Shown piece by piece: positions 1-7,030 of a DNA stretch of 38,943 nt; positions within the stretch are counted from its first letter, which is position 1, and every line of letters begins with the position of its first letter. Below the pieces are notes generated by a model, which searched no databases, was not told the origin of the DNA, and was given only the letters and a program-made list of their open reading frames with translations. Origin of the DNA: Phycisphaerales bacterium (GTDB taxonomy: Bacteria > Planctomycetota > Phycisphaerae > UBA1845); assembly GCA_003597935.1 (NCBI GenBank), contig QZJT01000134.1:1-38943 (forward strand), written 5' to 3'. Position numbers and translations under genes: made by a program.

Positions 1-1226
1 CTGTCGGCGGCGCCGCCGGACGCCGGATCGCCCGTCCCGCCCGCCGGGGGCGCGTCGGCGCGCGGCGGCCGGCTCTGGGCGAGGCGCTCGCGCTTGTCGG
101 TGGACCGCTGCGTGATCGGCCGGCCTTCGTCATCCGTGGCCGCCCCGCCGCCCTCGTCCGTTCCGGCGGCGCCGGACGCGCCGGCGCCGGTGTTGCTGCC
201 GGAGCCTTCCGAGCCATCGCCGTTGTCGTTGCCGCGTTGCTGGGCGGCCTGCAAGACGTACGACACCTTGGCCGAGTCGTCCGCGAACGCCTCCATGAGC
301 TTGTCCCGCAGGCCGCGCTGGTCCGCGTCGTAGATGTTGATGCGGTCGCGCTCGTCGTTGCTGACGTTGAAGTCGCGCGAGTGAACGGTGACGTACGGCA
401 GCAGACCGAGGTTGAGGAACCCGTCGGCGTCGTCCGGCGGGAAGCGCTCGTCGCCGTCGTCCTCGTTGGGCGACAGCAGCCCGTTGCGGTCGTAATCCTC
501 GCCGTACAACACCCGTCCGTCCATGCCCTTCACCCGCAGCAGTTCCTCCACGGTGTCGAAGAGCGCGTTTTTGACCTTGATCGGCCGCACCAGTTCGTCG
601 TAGTACGCGCCTTCCGTGTCCGCCTCCTCCGTGCGGGGGTCTTTGTCCGCGTCGCGCCAGTCGAGAATGGCGTCCACGACTTCGCCGGGGTCGAGGTCTT
701 CCCGCTCGCCGACCGCCAGCCGCGCCAGGATCAGCAACTGGTCGCGGGTGGCCGTGTTGAGATTGAGCTTGGCGGCTTCGTCGGTGACGCCGATGCGGAT
801 CGCCTCCTCGTCGTCGGTGAAGTCGTCGCCCACCACGCTGCAGCGGTAGACCATGCGCTCATTGGGGTCGTCCTCGTACTCCTCGTTGGTGTCCCAGACG
901 GTCTCGTCGCCGCCGGGTTTCCACACGATGATGCGATGAAGCTCCTCTATGTTGTCGTACCACCGGTTGATGTTCGTGCGGTCGTCGCGCAGGATGAGCT
1001 TGATCTTCTCGATGCACGACTCGGCCGCCAGCCGCGTCTGCACGCGGTTGATCGTCACCTGGGCGGCGTTCAGCCGCGCGTTGACGTGGAACGCCAGGCT
1101 GGCCGCCAGCAGTCCCACCAGCACCAGCATCAGGAGGATCACCGGCAGGATCATCCCCCTTGCCCGCGTCCGAAGCGCGGACCGCTCGACCGGAACTCTG
1201 ACGTTCAATCCGTTGTCGCTCATCAT
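1..1226 (-). CDS. gspK: Type II secretion minor pseudopilin GspK, C-terminus beyond the left edge
   Basis: GspK-type minor pseudopilin, thought to cap the tip of the type II secretion pseudopilus. About 408 codons are visible; the frame is open to base 1. The leader is basic and ends RARG (Gly24), followed by MILPVILLMLVLVGLLAASL. That is a prepilin-type segment without Glu at +5, as is typical of GspK. Conserved GspK stretches follow: KLNLNTATRDQLL near residue 145 and ILDWRDAD near 180. The last visible 70 residues are a Gly/Ser/Ala/Asp-rich linker, unusual for the family. Two ATGs stand in tandem (1226 and 1223); either could be the start, and the ribosome site is weak. It is the last gene visible in the gspFGHIJK operon, 75 bp after gspJ. 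Identity is well supported; the missing C-terminus is only a window effect. Confidence 0.85.
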   Translation of the reverse strand, partial: MMSDNGLNVRVPVERSALRTRARGMILPVILLMLVLVGLLAASLAFHVNARLNAAQVTINRVQTRLAAESCIEKIKLILRDDRTNINRWYDNIEELHRIIVWKPGGDETVWDTNEEYEDDPNERMVYRCSVVGDDFTDDEEAIRIGVTDEAAKLNLNTATRDQLLILARLAVGEREDLDPGEVVDAILDWRDADKDPRTEEADTEGAYYDELVRPIKVKNALFDTVEELLRVKGMDGRVLYGEDYDRNGLLSPNEDDGDERFPPDDADGFLNLGLLPYVTVHSRDFNVSNDERDRINIYDADQRGLRDKLMEAFADDSAKVSYVLQAAQQRGNDNGDGSEGSGSNTGAGASGAAGTDEGGGAATDDEGRPITQRSTDKRERLAQSRPPRADAPPAGGTGDPASGGAAD

Positions 1227-1257
1227 GGACCAACCCGCAACGTCAAGACGCCCTCTT

Positions 1258-1299
1258 CATTCGTTATTCGACATTCAGCATTCGCCATTGGCCATTTCC
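1258..1299. repeat. Degenerate 7-bp tandem repeat between gspJ and gspK
   Basis: Six consecutive 7-base units read cattcgt, tattcga, cattcag, cattcgc, cattggc and catttcc. They fill most of the 75-bp gap between the gspJ stop (1302) and the gspK start. On the coding (minus) strand they read as NNGAATG-like heptads. This is a low-complexity intergenic repeat with no hairpin and no coding role that I can see. Confidence 0.7.
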
Positions 1300-1301
1300 G
1301 C

Positions 1302-2402
1302 CTAGAATCCCTCCGCTTCCTGGGCCTGCTGCGCCAGGTCCTGGGCCGTCCGTCCGATGCGCGATCCGAAGAAGATGTCCGACTGGAGTACGCGCACGAA
1401 CGTCGTGTATTCGTCCTCGGGCAGCGGCTCCTGATTCTCCGGATCGGTGATGAACAGGTCCTCTTCCTCTTCCTCCAGTTCGTCGATCGGCGGCTTGCCG
1501 GTGAAGCCAACGGTGATGCGCACCACCTGCGGCAGGCTGTTGGACCCTTCCAACTCCCAGGTCGGCCACCAGCGGTTGCCGTCGAAGTAGTGGAAGCGGA
1601 GGAACTTGATCTCCGGCGCGTACAGCTCTTCCTTGATCGTGGACAGCTCGTCCAACTCGAGGTCTTCCAGGTCGGCCAGTTCGTCATCGGCGAAGATGTC
1701 CTCGCCGCCGAAGCCCGCGCCGCCCGCGCCTTCCACGCTCCCTTCGCCCTCGACGCCCTCACCCTCCTCCGCGTTCTCTGCGTCCTCTTCGGTCGCGTTC
1801 GTGCCGGCGTTCAGGGTCCGCGTCTCCTTGCGCACCAGCCCCAGGGCGATCGGGTGTCCGTCCTCGTCCTCGATCTCATCGTGGCGGGCAATGTAGTAGC
1901 GAACCTCCATCAGGTCGAACTCGTCCTCGATGCGGTCGTCGCGCAGCGTGCGCTCCTCGCTGAGGACTTTCCGCGGGATCCGCGTGGTATAAACGGTGAT
2001 CCACTCTTCGCCCCCCACCAGCCCGGTGCCGTAGCCGGGCGTGAACGAACTGGCGTAGCGGATCTCACGCGACATCTGCTCCAGCAGCGTGCGTGCCACC
2101 TGCAAGCGCTGAGTCCGCTCCAGCGACTCGGTCCGGCCTTCCAGCGTGTTGGTGTAGAACCAGAACGTCGTCGCAGACAGCAGCACCGTCAGGGCAATGG
2201 CCAGCAGGACCTCCAGCATGGTCACGCCGCTGCGCCGAAGAGCGCCCGGTCCCCGCCCGCGCGAACGCGCACCGCGAGCCGTGGGCTTCAGCCCGCGCGA
2301 ACGCGCACCGCGAGCCGCGGGCGTCAGCCCGCGCGGCGGTTCCCCCGCACAGACGACCCCTCTGCGCCGCGTGGCGGAACTGGACGTGGCCAACCGATTC
2401 AT
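1302..2402 (-). CDS. gspJ: Type II secretion minor pseudopilin GspJ with expanded leader and acidic insert
   Basis: Minor pseudopilin of the GspJ type, 366 residues; family members are usually nearer 200. The prepilin motif is RRSG followed by VTMLEVLLAIALTVLLS, so cleavage is expected after Gly59 with Glu at +5 (residue 64). A 59-residue leader is far longer than the usual 6-20. The excess is largely a duplicated Arg-rich segment encoded by a 36-bp DNA repeat (2255-2336). No in-frame ATG, GTG or TTG closer to the cleavage site is evident, apart from codons within the mature sequence. GspJ-like blocks follow (EQMSREIRYAS, then IKFLRFHYFDGNRWWPTWE). They are split by a roughly 50-residue Glu/Asp/Gly-rich insert, and the C-terminal part is also acidic. 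The gene starts 6 bp after the gspI stop. Identity is good from order and motif; the N-terminus is unusual. Confidence 0.82.
   Translation of the reverse strand: MNRLATSSSATRRRGVVCAGEPPRGLTPAARGARSRGLKPTARGARSRGRGPGALRRSGVTMLEVLLAIALTVLLSATTFWFYTNTLEGRTESLERTQRLQVARTLLEQMSREIRYASSFTPGYGTGLVGGEEWITVYTTRIPRKVLSEERTLRDDRIEDEFDLMEVRYYIARHDEIEDEDGHPIALGLVRKETRTLNAGTNATEEDAENAEEGEGVEGEGSVEGAGGAGFGGEDIFADDELADLEDLELDELSTIKEELYAPEIKFLRFHYFDGNRWWPTWELEGSNSLPQVVRITVGFTGKPPIDELEEEEEDLFITDPENQEPLPEDEYTTFVRVLQSDIFFGSRIGRTAQDLAQQAQEAEGF
2255..2336. repeat. Two 36-bp direct repeats plus a partial third, inside the gspJ leader
   Basis: Units at 2255-2290 and 2291-2326 differ at two positions and are followed by 10 bases of a third. 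On the coding strand each unit holds the core GGGCTGAAGCCC or GGGCTGACGCCC, a short palindrome, followed by a GGCTCGCGGTGCGCGTT-type tail. The unit length is a multiple of three, so gspJ stays open. A related core occurs at 36323-36350, so this is a dispersed element and not only a local duplication. Confidence 0.8.
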
Positions 2403-2408
2403 CGGACG

Positions 2409-3158
2409 TTATCCATCGTCATCCTCATCCTGGGAACCGTCGTCGAAGTCGTCGACGTCTTCACCCTCGTCGTCGTCGCCGCCGCCGCCGATGAACTGCT
2501 CGATCGCCTGCCGCACTTCCGGCGGCAGCCCCTGCAAGTCGTTGGCCGTCAGCCCGAACGTCTCCATCATCACCGGCACGAAGCTGATCAGTTCCTCCAG
2601 GTCCAGACGGGCGAGGATACGGGGGTCCCAGTCTGACGCGTCGATGTTGACGCCCACGTCGCCGGCCGCTTCGACGAACTTCTCCACCTGCTTCTCTTCC
2701 ATGCCGAAGTCGGTGGCCAGGTCGAGCGGGCGCTCGACCATCCGGAACGTGTGCAGCGATTGCAACACCTCGGCCGTGTCGAAGTCGAACTCGTCGCGCT
2801 CGTAGTCGCGCACCTGGTGGAGGATCTCGAGCGTGACGTGGTTGAGGTCTTCATTGAAGGTCGGCTGAAGGGTGATGCGGAACCCGTAGTGCGGAAAGAG
2901 CGGACCGAACTCCTCCTCCATGATCTCGTCGACGGATTCGAACTCGATCAGGCCGGTGTCCAACTCCGCCAGCTTGGATTCCGCCAGCATCAGCGCCCGC
3001 TCGCGCCGCTCCATCTGCCTGGCGCCGAAGTAGGACTTCTGCACCTGCGCCCCGATCACCGCCAGGCCGATCACCAGCAGGCCGGTGGCGATCACCGTCT
3101 CCAGCAGCACGTAGGCCGGCGCCGCGCGGCGCAGAAGTGTCCGCGAACGCAACCTCAT
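2409..3158 (-). CDS. gspI: Type II secretion minor pseudopilin GspI with acidic tail
   Basis: GspI-type minor pseudopilin, 249 residues against about 120-130 for the classical family. The leader MRLRSRTLLRRAAPA is followed by YVLLETVIATGLLVIGLAVIG, placing Glu at +5. The residue before the cut is Ala15, not the near-invariant Gly. LAESKLAELDTG near residue 60 matches the GspI segment that follows the first helix. The C-terminal half is an extension rich in Asp and Glu, ending in a Gly/Asp/Glu tail. The ATG overlaps the gspH stop as ATGA (3155-3158), which suggests translational coupling. The assignment of I versus another minor pseudopilin rests on gene order and the LAESKLAELD segment. Confidence 0.8.
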   Translation of the reverse strand: MRLRSRTLLRRAAPAYVLLETVIATGLLVIGLAVIGAQVQKSYFGARQMERRERALMLAESKLAELDTGLIEFESVDEIMEEEFGPLFPHYGFRITLQPTFNEDLNHVTLEILHQVRDYERDEFDFDTAEVLQSLHTFRMVERPLDLATDFGMEEKQVEKFVEAAGDVGVNIDASDWDPRILARLDLEELISFVPVMMETFGLTANDLQGLPPEVRQAIEQFIGGGGDDDEGEDVDDFDDGSQDEDDDG

Positions 3159-3931
3159 GGCTGAATCGACTCCTCCGTCAACTCCAGCACGTCATCTTCG
3201 GTGAGCGGATCGGGATCGAAGAAGTCTTTCCGCAGCACCGGCGGCCAGCCGTTCTCCTCGAACAGGTCCAGCTCCTCTTCGTACAACGGCCGTTGCAGCC
3301 AGATCATGCCGGTCGGCCCTTCGACGATGACTTCGATCCGCACCACCGAATCGTCGAGATCCTCGGCGGTCAGGTCGCGGTCCGCCTGCGTCAGGGCGAA
3401 GGTGGCCCAGTCGCTAGTGCCATCCGGCTCGACGTAGAGCGGCGGGTAGTCCGGCTCGAAGTCTTCGAAGGCCGCTTCCAGCTTGTCCGCCACGGTCATG
3501 GACTCTTCCGGGTTGCGCAGCGACTCCAGGGTCGGCCGCCCCAGCCGCACCTGGATGCACCAGACGCCCTCCAGCAGCGTGTGGCCGTAGGTCCAGGGCG
3601 CGACCACGGGGTTCCACTCGTCCGGCGCCTCCAGCGGGTCGTCCTCGCGCTCGATGATGGGCTGGCGGTCGCCGCCCATCGGGTCGAGTTCGTTCTCTTT
3701 CGGGAACCGGATGCGATAGCGCTTGCCGTCGAACTGGGCGTTGTAGCGCACCAGCTCCAGCAGCGACCGCATCTGCAGGGCGGAGGTGTAGAGGCGCCGG
3801 CGCTGGATCTCGCCCAGCAGGTTCGGCGCCGCCAGCGCCGCGATCAGCCCCAGGATGGCGATCACCAGCATCACCTCGAGCATCGTATAAGCCGCTCCCG
3901 GCCGCGCGGTTGATCTCGATCCCTGGCGCAT
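3155..3931 (-). CDS. gspH: Type II secretion minor pseudopilin GspH
   Basis: GspH-type minor pseudopilin, 258 residues from the chosen ATG. The leader MRQGSRSTARPGAA precedes YTMLEVMLVIAILGLIAALAAP, with Glu at +5 and Ala14 at -1. ATG 3931 is preceded by a GGA ribosome site (caggaacgaccATG). An in-frame GTG at 3952 would add seven residues, but it lies inside the upstream repeat block, so I prefer the ATG. The helix is followed by LLGEIQRRRLYTSALQMRSLLELVRYNAQ-type sequence, as in GspH. The rest is acidic and beta-rich, larger than the usual roughly 170 residues. Its stop overlaps the gspI start. It sits about 200 bp after gspG, separated by hairpin repeats. Confidence 0.8.
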   Translation of the reverse strand: MRQGSRSTARPGAAYTMLEVMLVIAILGLIAALAAPNLLGEIQRRRLYTSALQMRSLLELVRYNAQFDGKRYRIRFPKENELDPMGGDRQPIIEREDDPLEAPDEWNPVVAPWTYGHTLLEGVWCIQVRLGRPTLESLRNPEESMTVADKLEAAFEDFEPDYPPLYVEPDGTSDWATFALTQADRDLTAEDLDDSVVRIEVIVEGPTGMIWLQRPLYEEELDLFEENGWPPVLRKDFFDPDPLTEDDVLELTEESIQP

Positions 3932-3946
3932 CGGTCGTTCCTGCTG

Positions 3947-4006
3947 TGGCACCGGTTTTCAGCCGGTGTCTCGTCTGGCACCAACTCCCAATCGGCGTCT
4001 CTCGTC
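3947..4006. repeat. Two diverged tandem repeat copies, the first a hairpin
   Basis: Both copies start tggcacc and end with a tctcgtc-like string (3947-3975 and 3976-4006). The first keeps a perfect stem, caccgg (3950-3955) with ccggtg (3963-3968), around a 7-base loop. The second has lost the stem by substitution. They form the gspH-proximal edge of a repeat-filled gap between gspG and gspH. Confidence 0.6.
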
Positions 4007-4017
4007 CGCACACCTGT

Positions 4018-4039
4018 GGGCGCGCGTCTCCGCGCGCCC
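4018..4039. terminator. Strong 9-bp hairpin in the gspG-gspH gap
   Basis: gggcgcgcg (4018-4026), loop tctc, cgcgcgccc (4031-4039): a perfect, entirely G/C stem. No T-run follows on either strand, so it is not a textbook intrinsic terminator. It could slow or partly stop transcription from gspG, or protect the gspG mRNA 3' end. Confidence 0.45.
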
Positions 4040-4047
4040 CAGAACCC

Positions 4048-4100
4048 CAGCATGAATGCCGGGGCTCGGAATCCGCCCGGCATGAATGCCGGGGCTCTGA
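4048..4100. repeat. Two palindromic repeats 30 bp apart
   Basis: catgaatgccggggctc occurs at 4051-4067 and 4081-4097. The second copy is a perfect palindrome, ccggcat ga atgccgg (4078-4093); the first has one mismatch. Each is followed by the same ggggctc tail. This gives a palindrome-plus-GGCTC layout like that of the repeat in gspJ, suggesting a related class of dispersed elements. Confidence 0.65.
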
Positions 4101-4104
4101 CGTG

Positions 4105-4125
4105 ACGCCGGTTTGTAACCGGCGT
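4105..4125. terminator. Hairpin just after the gspG stop
   Basis: acgccggtt (4105-4113), loop tgt, aaccggcgt (4117-4125): a perfect 9-bp stem ending five bases beyond the gspG stop codon on the minus strand. There is no U-tract. The position right after the major pseudopilin gene fits a partial terminator or an mRNA-stabilising structure; that role is inferred. Confidence 0.5.
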
Positions 4126-4129
4126 CTTC

Positions 4130-4597
4130 CTACTTGTCCCTCCAGTTCTTGATGTCGTCTGAGCCTTCCTTGCCGCCGTCGTCCTTGCCGTCCAGGCCGC
4201 GGCTCCACAGATCGTAGCTCGACTCGTTCACTTCGCCCGGCGACTTGTACTCATATTCGTTGTCCCACGGGTCGCGCAGCTCCTCGGGCGTCCCTTCGAT
4301 GTAGGGGCCTTTCCACTTCCCTTCGTCATCCAGACCGCTGGGCGCCTTGAACAGGGCCGCCAGACCTTCCGACGTATCGGGATACCGGCCGATGTCGAAG
4401 CGGAAATTGTCCAGCCCCTTGGCGATCGGACCGTTGCGTCCCACCGCCGCGGTGGCGATGCCGATCTTGGCCTTGTCCGCCTGCTTCATCAGCGCCGGCA
4501 CCGCGAAGGCCGCCAGCAGGGCGAGGATGCCCGCCACCAGCAGCACCTCCAGCAGGGTGAAGGCACGCCGCCTTCGATCACGTCTGATCCGTTTCAT
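4130..4597 (-). CDS. gspG: Type II secretion major pseudopilin GspG
   Basis: Major pseudopilin, the main subunit of the type II secretion pseudopilus; 155 residues, a normal length. The leader MKRIRRDRRRRA is cut before FTLLEVLLVAGILALLAAFAVP, with Glu at +5 and Ala12 at -1 where Gly is expected. GspG hallmarks follow: FRFDIGRYPDTSEGLAAL, then GPYIEG, RDPWDNEYEYKSPG and YDLWSRGLDGKDDGG. The last segment is the C-terminal calcium-binding region of the family, with acidic residues retained. The start has a strong GAGGAG ribosome site (aaaagaggagctataggATG). It lies 95 bp after gspF and is followed at once by a hairpin. Calcium binding is family knowledge and was not tested here. Confidence 0.92.
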   Translation of the reverse strand: MKRIRRDRRRRAFTLLEVLLVAGILALLAAFAVPALMKQADKAKIGIATAAVGRNGPIAKGLDNFRFDIGRYPDTSEGLAALFKAPSGLDDEGKWKGPYIEGTPEELRDPWDNEYEYKSPGEVNESSYDLWSRGLDGKDDGGKEGSDDIKNWRDK

Positions 4598-4692
4598 CCT
4601 ATAGCTCCTCTTTTATGGACCGGCCGGGCCGCAGCGGCCGGCGCGGTCGTCCAGGATTCTCTGCAACACAAGAGTCGTCACGTGCGACGATC

Positions 4693-5889
4693 TCACCGCA
4701 CACTCGAACCCATCGTCATGATCGGCAGCAGCAACGCCACCGCGATCACGCCGACGACCATGGCCATCGTCACCAGCAGCACCGGCTCGATGACCCGTAC
4801 GCCCAGATCGATCTGGCGCGCCGTGCGCGCCTCGTTGGTGTCCGCGATCTGAATCAGCACCTTCTCCAGGTTGTTCCCCTCCTCCGCTACCGCGATCATG
4901 TCGATGATGTCGGGCGGGAACAGCCCCGACTCGCCCAGCGGGCGGGCCAGCGTGTCGCCCTTGCGCACGCTCTCTTCCGCCTTCTCGATCTGCTCCGCCA
5001 GGATCGGATTGCCCGCCGAATCCTTCGAGATGCGCAGCGACTGCAGGATGGGCACGCCGTTGTGCAGGAGCGTGCCCAGGATGCGGCAGAACCGGCAGAC
5101 CGCCACCATGGTCACGATCTTGCCCATCACCGGCGCCCGCAGACGGAAGAGCGCCAGCATCCGCTGGCCCTGCTCCGTGCGCGACAGCGCCGAATAGAAC
5201 ATCACCACCAGCACAATGACGCCCAGCAACAGCAGATAGTTGTAGCGCAGGAAGTCGCACGCCCCGAACACCACGTGCGTCATCACGTTGAAGGTCTCTT
5301 CTCGAAGCTGCGTCCGCAGCCTGGGGACCACGAACGTCAGCAGGAACGTGATCACTGCCCCCCCGGCGAAGACGAGGATGCACGGGTAGATCATCGACCC
5401 GACCATCTTGCTGTGCAGCTCGTCCTGCCGCTCGGAAAAGTTCGCGATGCGGGCCAGCACGTCCTCCAGGAAGCCGCCCTGCTCGCCGGCCGTGACCATC
5501 GACGCCACCAGGTCCGGGAACTGCTTCGGGTGCTTCCGCATCGCCTCGCCCAGCCCCATGCCGCCCGCCACGTCCTCACGCAAGTCGCGGATCAGCAGCG
5601 TCAGCGCCGGATGGCTGTCCTGGCGGGCCAGCACGTCCAGCGCCCGCAGCATGGGCACCCCCGCCCGCAGCAGGTCGGACAACTGGCTGTAGAACGTGGT
5701 GAGGTACTTGGCCTTGATCCGCCGCCGAACGCCCGCGATGGCGACGTGCTCCACGCCCTCCTCGATCCGGACCGGAAAAAGCGACTGCTCCTCCAGCCGC
5801 CGCAGGGCGACCTGGTAGTTCTCGGCCGTCATCACGCCGGTGACCGCCTCGCCGGTCACGTTCCGAGCGTTGTAAGAATAGGTCGGCAC
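4693..5889 (-). CDS. gspF: Type II secretion inner-membrane platform protein GspF
   Basis: Polytopic platform protein of type II secretion / type IV pilus systems, which links the assembly ATPase to the growing pseudopilus. Length is 398 residues from GTG 5889, matching the usual roughly 400. The N-terminus reads MPTYSYNARNVTGEAVTGVM, the standard GspF opening, so the much longer open frame upstream is not used; GGAG lies 10 bases before the GTG. Two T2SSF repeats are visible. One is near 60-190, with LTTFYSQLSDLLRAGVPMLRAL and GGFLEDVLARIANF. The second is near 265-390, with FCRILGTLLHNGVPILQSL and AVAEEGNNLEKVLIQIAD. Three hydrophobic segments follow the usual pattern. It is the first gene of the minus-strand operon seen here; no GspE or GspD lies next to it. 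Confidence 0.93.
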   Translation of the reverse strand: MPTYSYNARNVTGEAVTGVMTAENYQVALRRLEEQSLFPVRIEEGVEHVAIAGVRRRIKAKYLTTFYSQLSDLLRAGVPMLRALDVLARQDSHPALTLLIRDLREDVAGGMGLGEAMRKHPKQFPDLVASMVTAGEQGGFLEDVLARIANFSERQDELHSKMVGSMIYPCILVFAGGAVITFLLTFVVPRLRTQLREETFNVMTHVVFGACDFLRYNYLLLLGVIVLVVMFYSALSRTEQGQRMLALFRLRAPVMGKIVTMVAVCRFCRILGTLLHNGVPILQSLRISKDSAGNPILAEQIEKAEESVRKGDTLARPLGESGLFPPDIIDMIAVAEEGNNLEKVLIQIADTNEARTARQIDLGVRVIEPVLLVTMAMVVGVIAVALLLPIMTMGSSVR

Positions 5890-6582
5890 TGCAAACAAAC
5901 TCCAAACATCCGCCGCCGGCGCCAACTGCCGACGGATCGCTGTTTCCACAGCTTCTACACGCCGGCCGCGACGGCGATTGCAGGACCGTCCTCTGCCGCC
6001 GTGCTGCGCCTGGCCGGAGCCTGACTCATGAAGGTCCGATACCGGCATCTCCATGGACCAAGTAACTCCAGAACGTAGCCAGCCCGTGGCCGTCACGCCA
6101 GCGCCACCCGTGCGCCATCGACCGAATCGCCCCGGACGCATCCGACGCGCGTCCCTTGCGGCGGGTTGCTGTAAGCCGTTACAGCAGGGTGGCTTCCAAC
6201 ACGTTGGCCGCCTCAGTCGTTTTCGCCGGCAGCCCACTTGACAGGTACTGTCCGACTTGCTAGCGTGGTCGGCAAGAAGGGACGGTTGCCGATGACGGGT
6301 CGTCTGCGGCTACCTTTGCAATCACTCTTCGTTGTTAGGCCAGCGGCGCGCAGCCCACCACCATTGGCGCACTGGCGTTCTTCCGGTCAGTTTGCCGGCT
6401 TTTCTCACTAGCTTCTCCGCCCCGATCGCCCTTCTGCGGCCTTGCGGTGGTCGATTAACGCCCGATAGCGGCTGTTTTCGCCCCGCCTGCACCGCCGCTC
6501 GCTCTTGGCGCGTTCAACTCCGCTCCCGGGCACGGTCAAGCCCGCGGGCATCGCATCGGTCCGGTTTGAGGGAAGTCCGAAC
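5890..6582. other. 693-bp gene-free divergent region
   Basis: This lies between the gspF start (minus) and the secreted-protein operon (plus). Short open frames on both strands have no ribosome sites and no family features. It should hold promoters for both directions. The only clear candidate is the plus-strand TTGACA element at 6238. I see no RNA gene or large repeat. Confidence 0.5.
6238..6266 (+). promoter_or_regulatory. Candidate sigma70-type promoter for the secreted-protein operon
   Basis: A perfect -35 TTGACA (6238-6243) is followed by 17 bases and a weak -10 tagcgt (6261-6266). It points toward the operon at 6583 and implies a leader of about 310 bases. Support rests mostly on the -35 box. 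Confidence 0.3.
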
Positions 6583-6984
6583 GTGGACAAACGCAAGCTA
6601 TGGGTTCTGATCATCGGTATCGGCATGGCCGTCGCCCTCGTCGCGCTCGCCAATCCGGTCTTGTTTGAGTGGGACACCGACGTGGGCGCCGGTGACTACG
6701 ACGACGCGACCAACTGGATTTCGAGCGGCACCGGATATCCCGACGATGACAACGATCAAGCGGTCATTCAGGGGAAGCCGTCCAACTATCGGGTGATAAA
6801 CCTCGTGGATGCCTGCATCCTCGATTTGACACTCTCCAAGAATATCGAGTTTCACTCGAAGAACAGCGGTACCTATACGCTGTCGGCCGAGGGTGGGATT
6901 ACCATAAACGGGACGTCGACACAGGAAGCAATCATCGTTCTCGATACCGACACGACTATCAAGACGGTTGCGGCGTCTCCGTGA
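6583..6984 (+). CDS. Small secreted beta-structured protein, paralogue of the next gene
   Basis: 133-residue exported protein of unknown function. GTG 6583 is chosen because GAGGGAAG lies seven bases upstream and the N-terminus is then a signal peptide (MDKRKLWVLIIGIGMAVALVALANP). The mature part runs FEWDTDVGAGDYDDATNW, GTGYPDDDND, AVIQGKPSNYRV, then LSAEGGITI-type strands. This is the W-x-G-x-G-x-W-DxxxW layout followed by short repeated strands seen in bacterial surface beta-helix proteins. The neighbour at 7031 has the same order of blocks, so the two look like tandem paralogues, this one stopping early. Base composition is visibly less GC-rich than the flanking housekeeping genes. No catalytic motif is seen. 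Confidence 0.6.
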   Translation: MDKRKLWVLIIGIGMAVALVALANPVLFEWDTDVGAGDYDDATNWISSGTGYPDDDNDQAVIQGKPSNYRVINLVDACILDLTLSKNIEFHSKNSGTYTLSAEGGITINGTSTQEAIIVLDTDTTIKTVAASP

Positions 6985-7030
6985 TCCGTCGTGCGTTTCT
7001 AGTCAATTACACCTATTAGGGAGATATCGG

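Noticed and set aside
237-2636. A 799-codon plus-strand open frame across gspI, gspJ and gspK
   Set aside because: It is antisense to clear pseudopilin genes; its translation is Val/His/Arg/Gln-rich with no motif, typical of the opposite strand of GC-rich genes.
5890-6237. N-terminal extension of GspF to 514 residues
   Set aside because: The extension is Arg/Gly/Pro-rich without pattern; the family start MPTYSYNARN at GTG 5889 gives the normal length.
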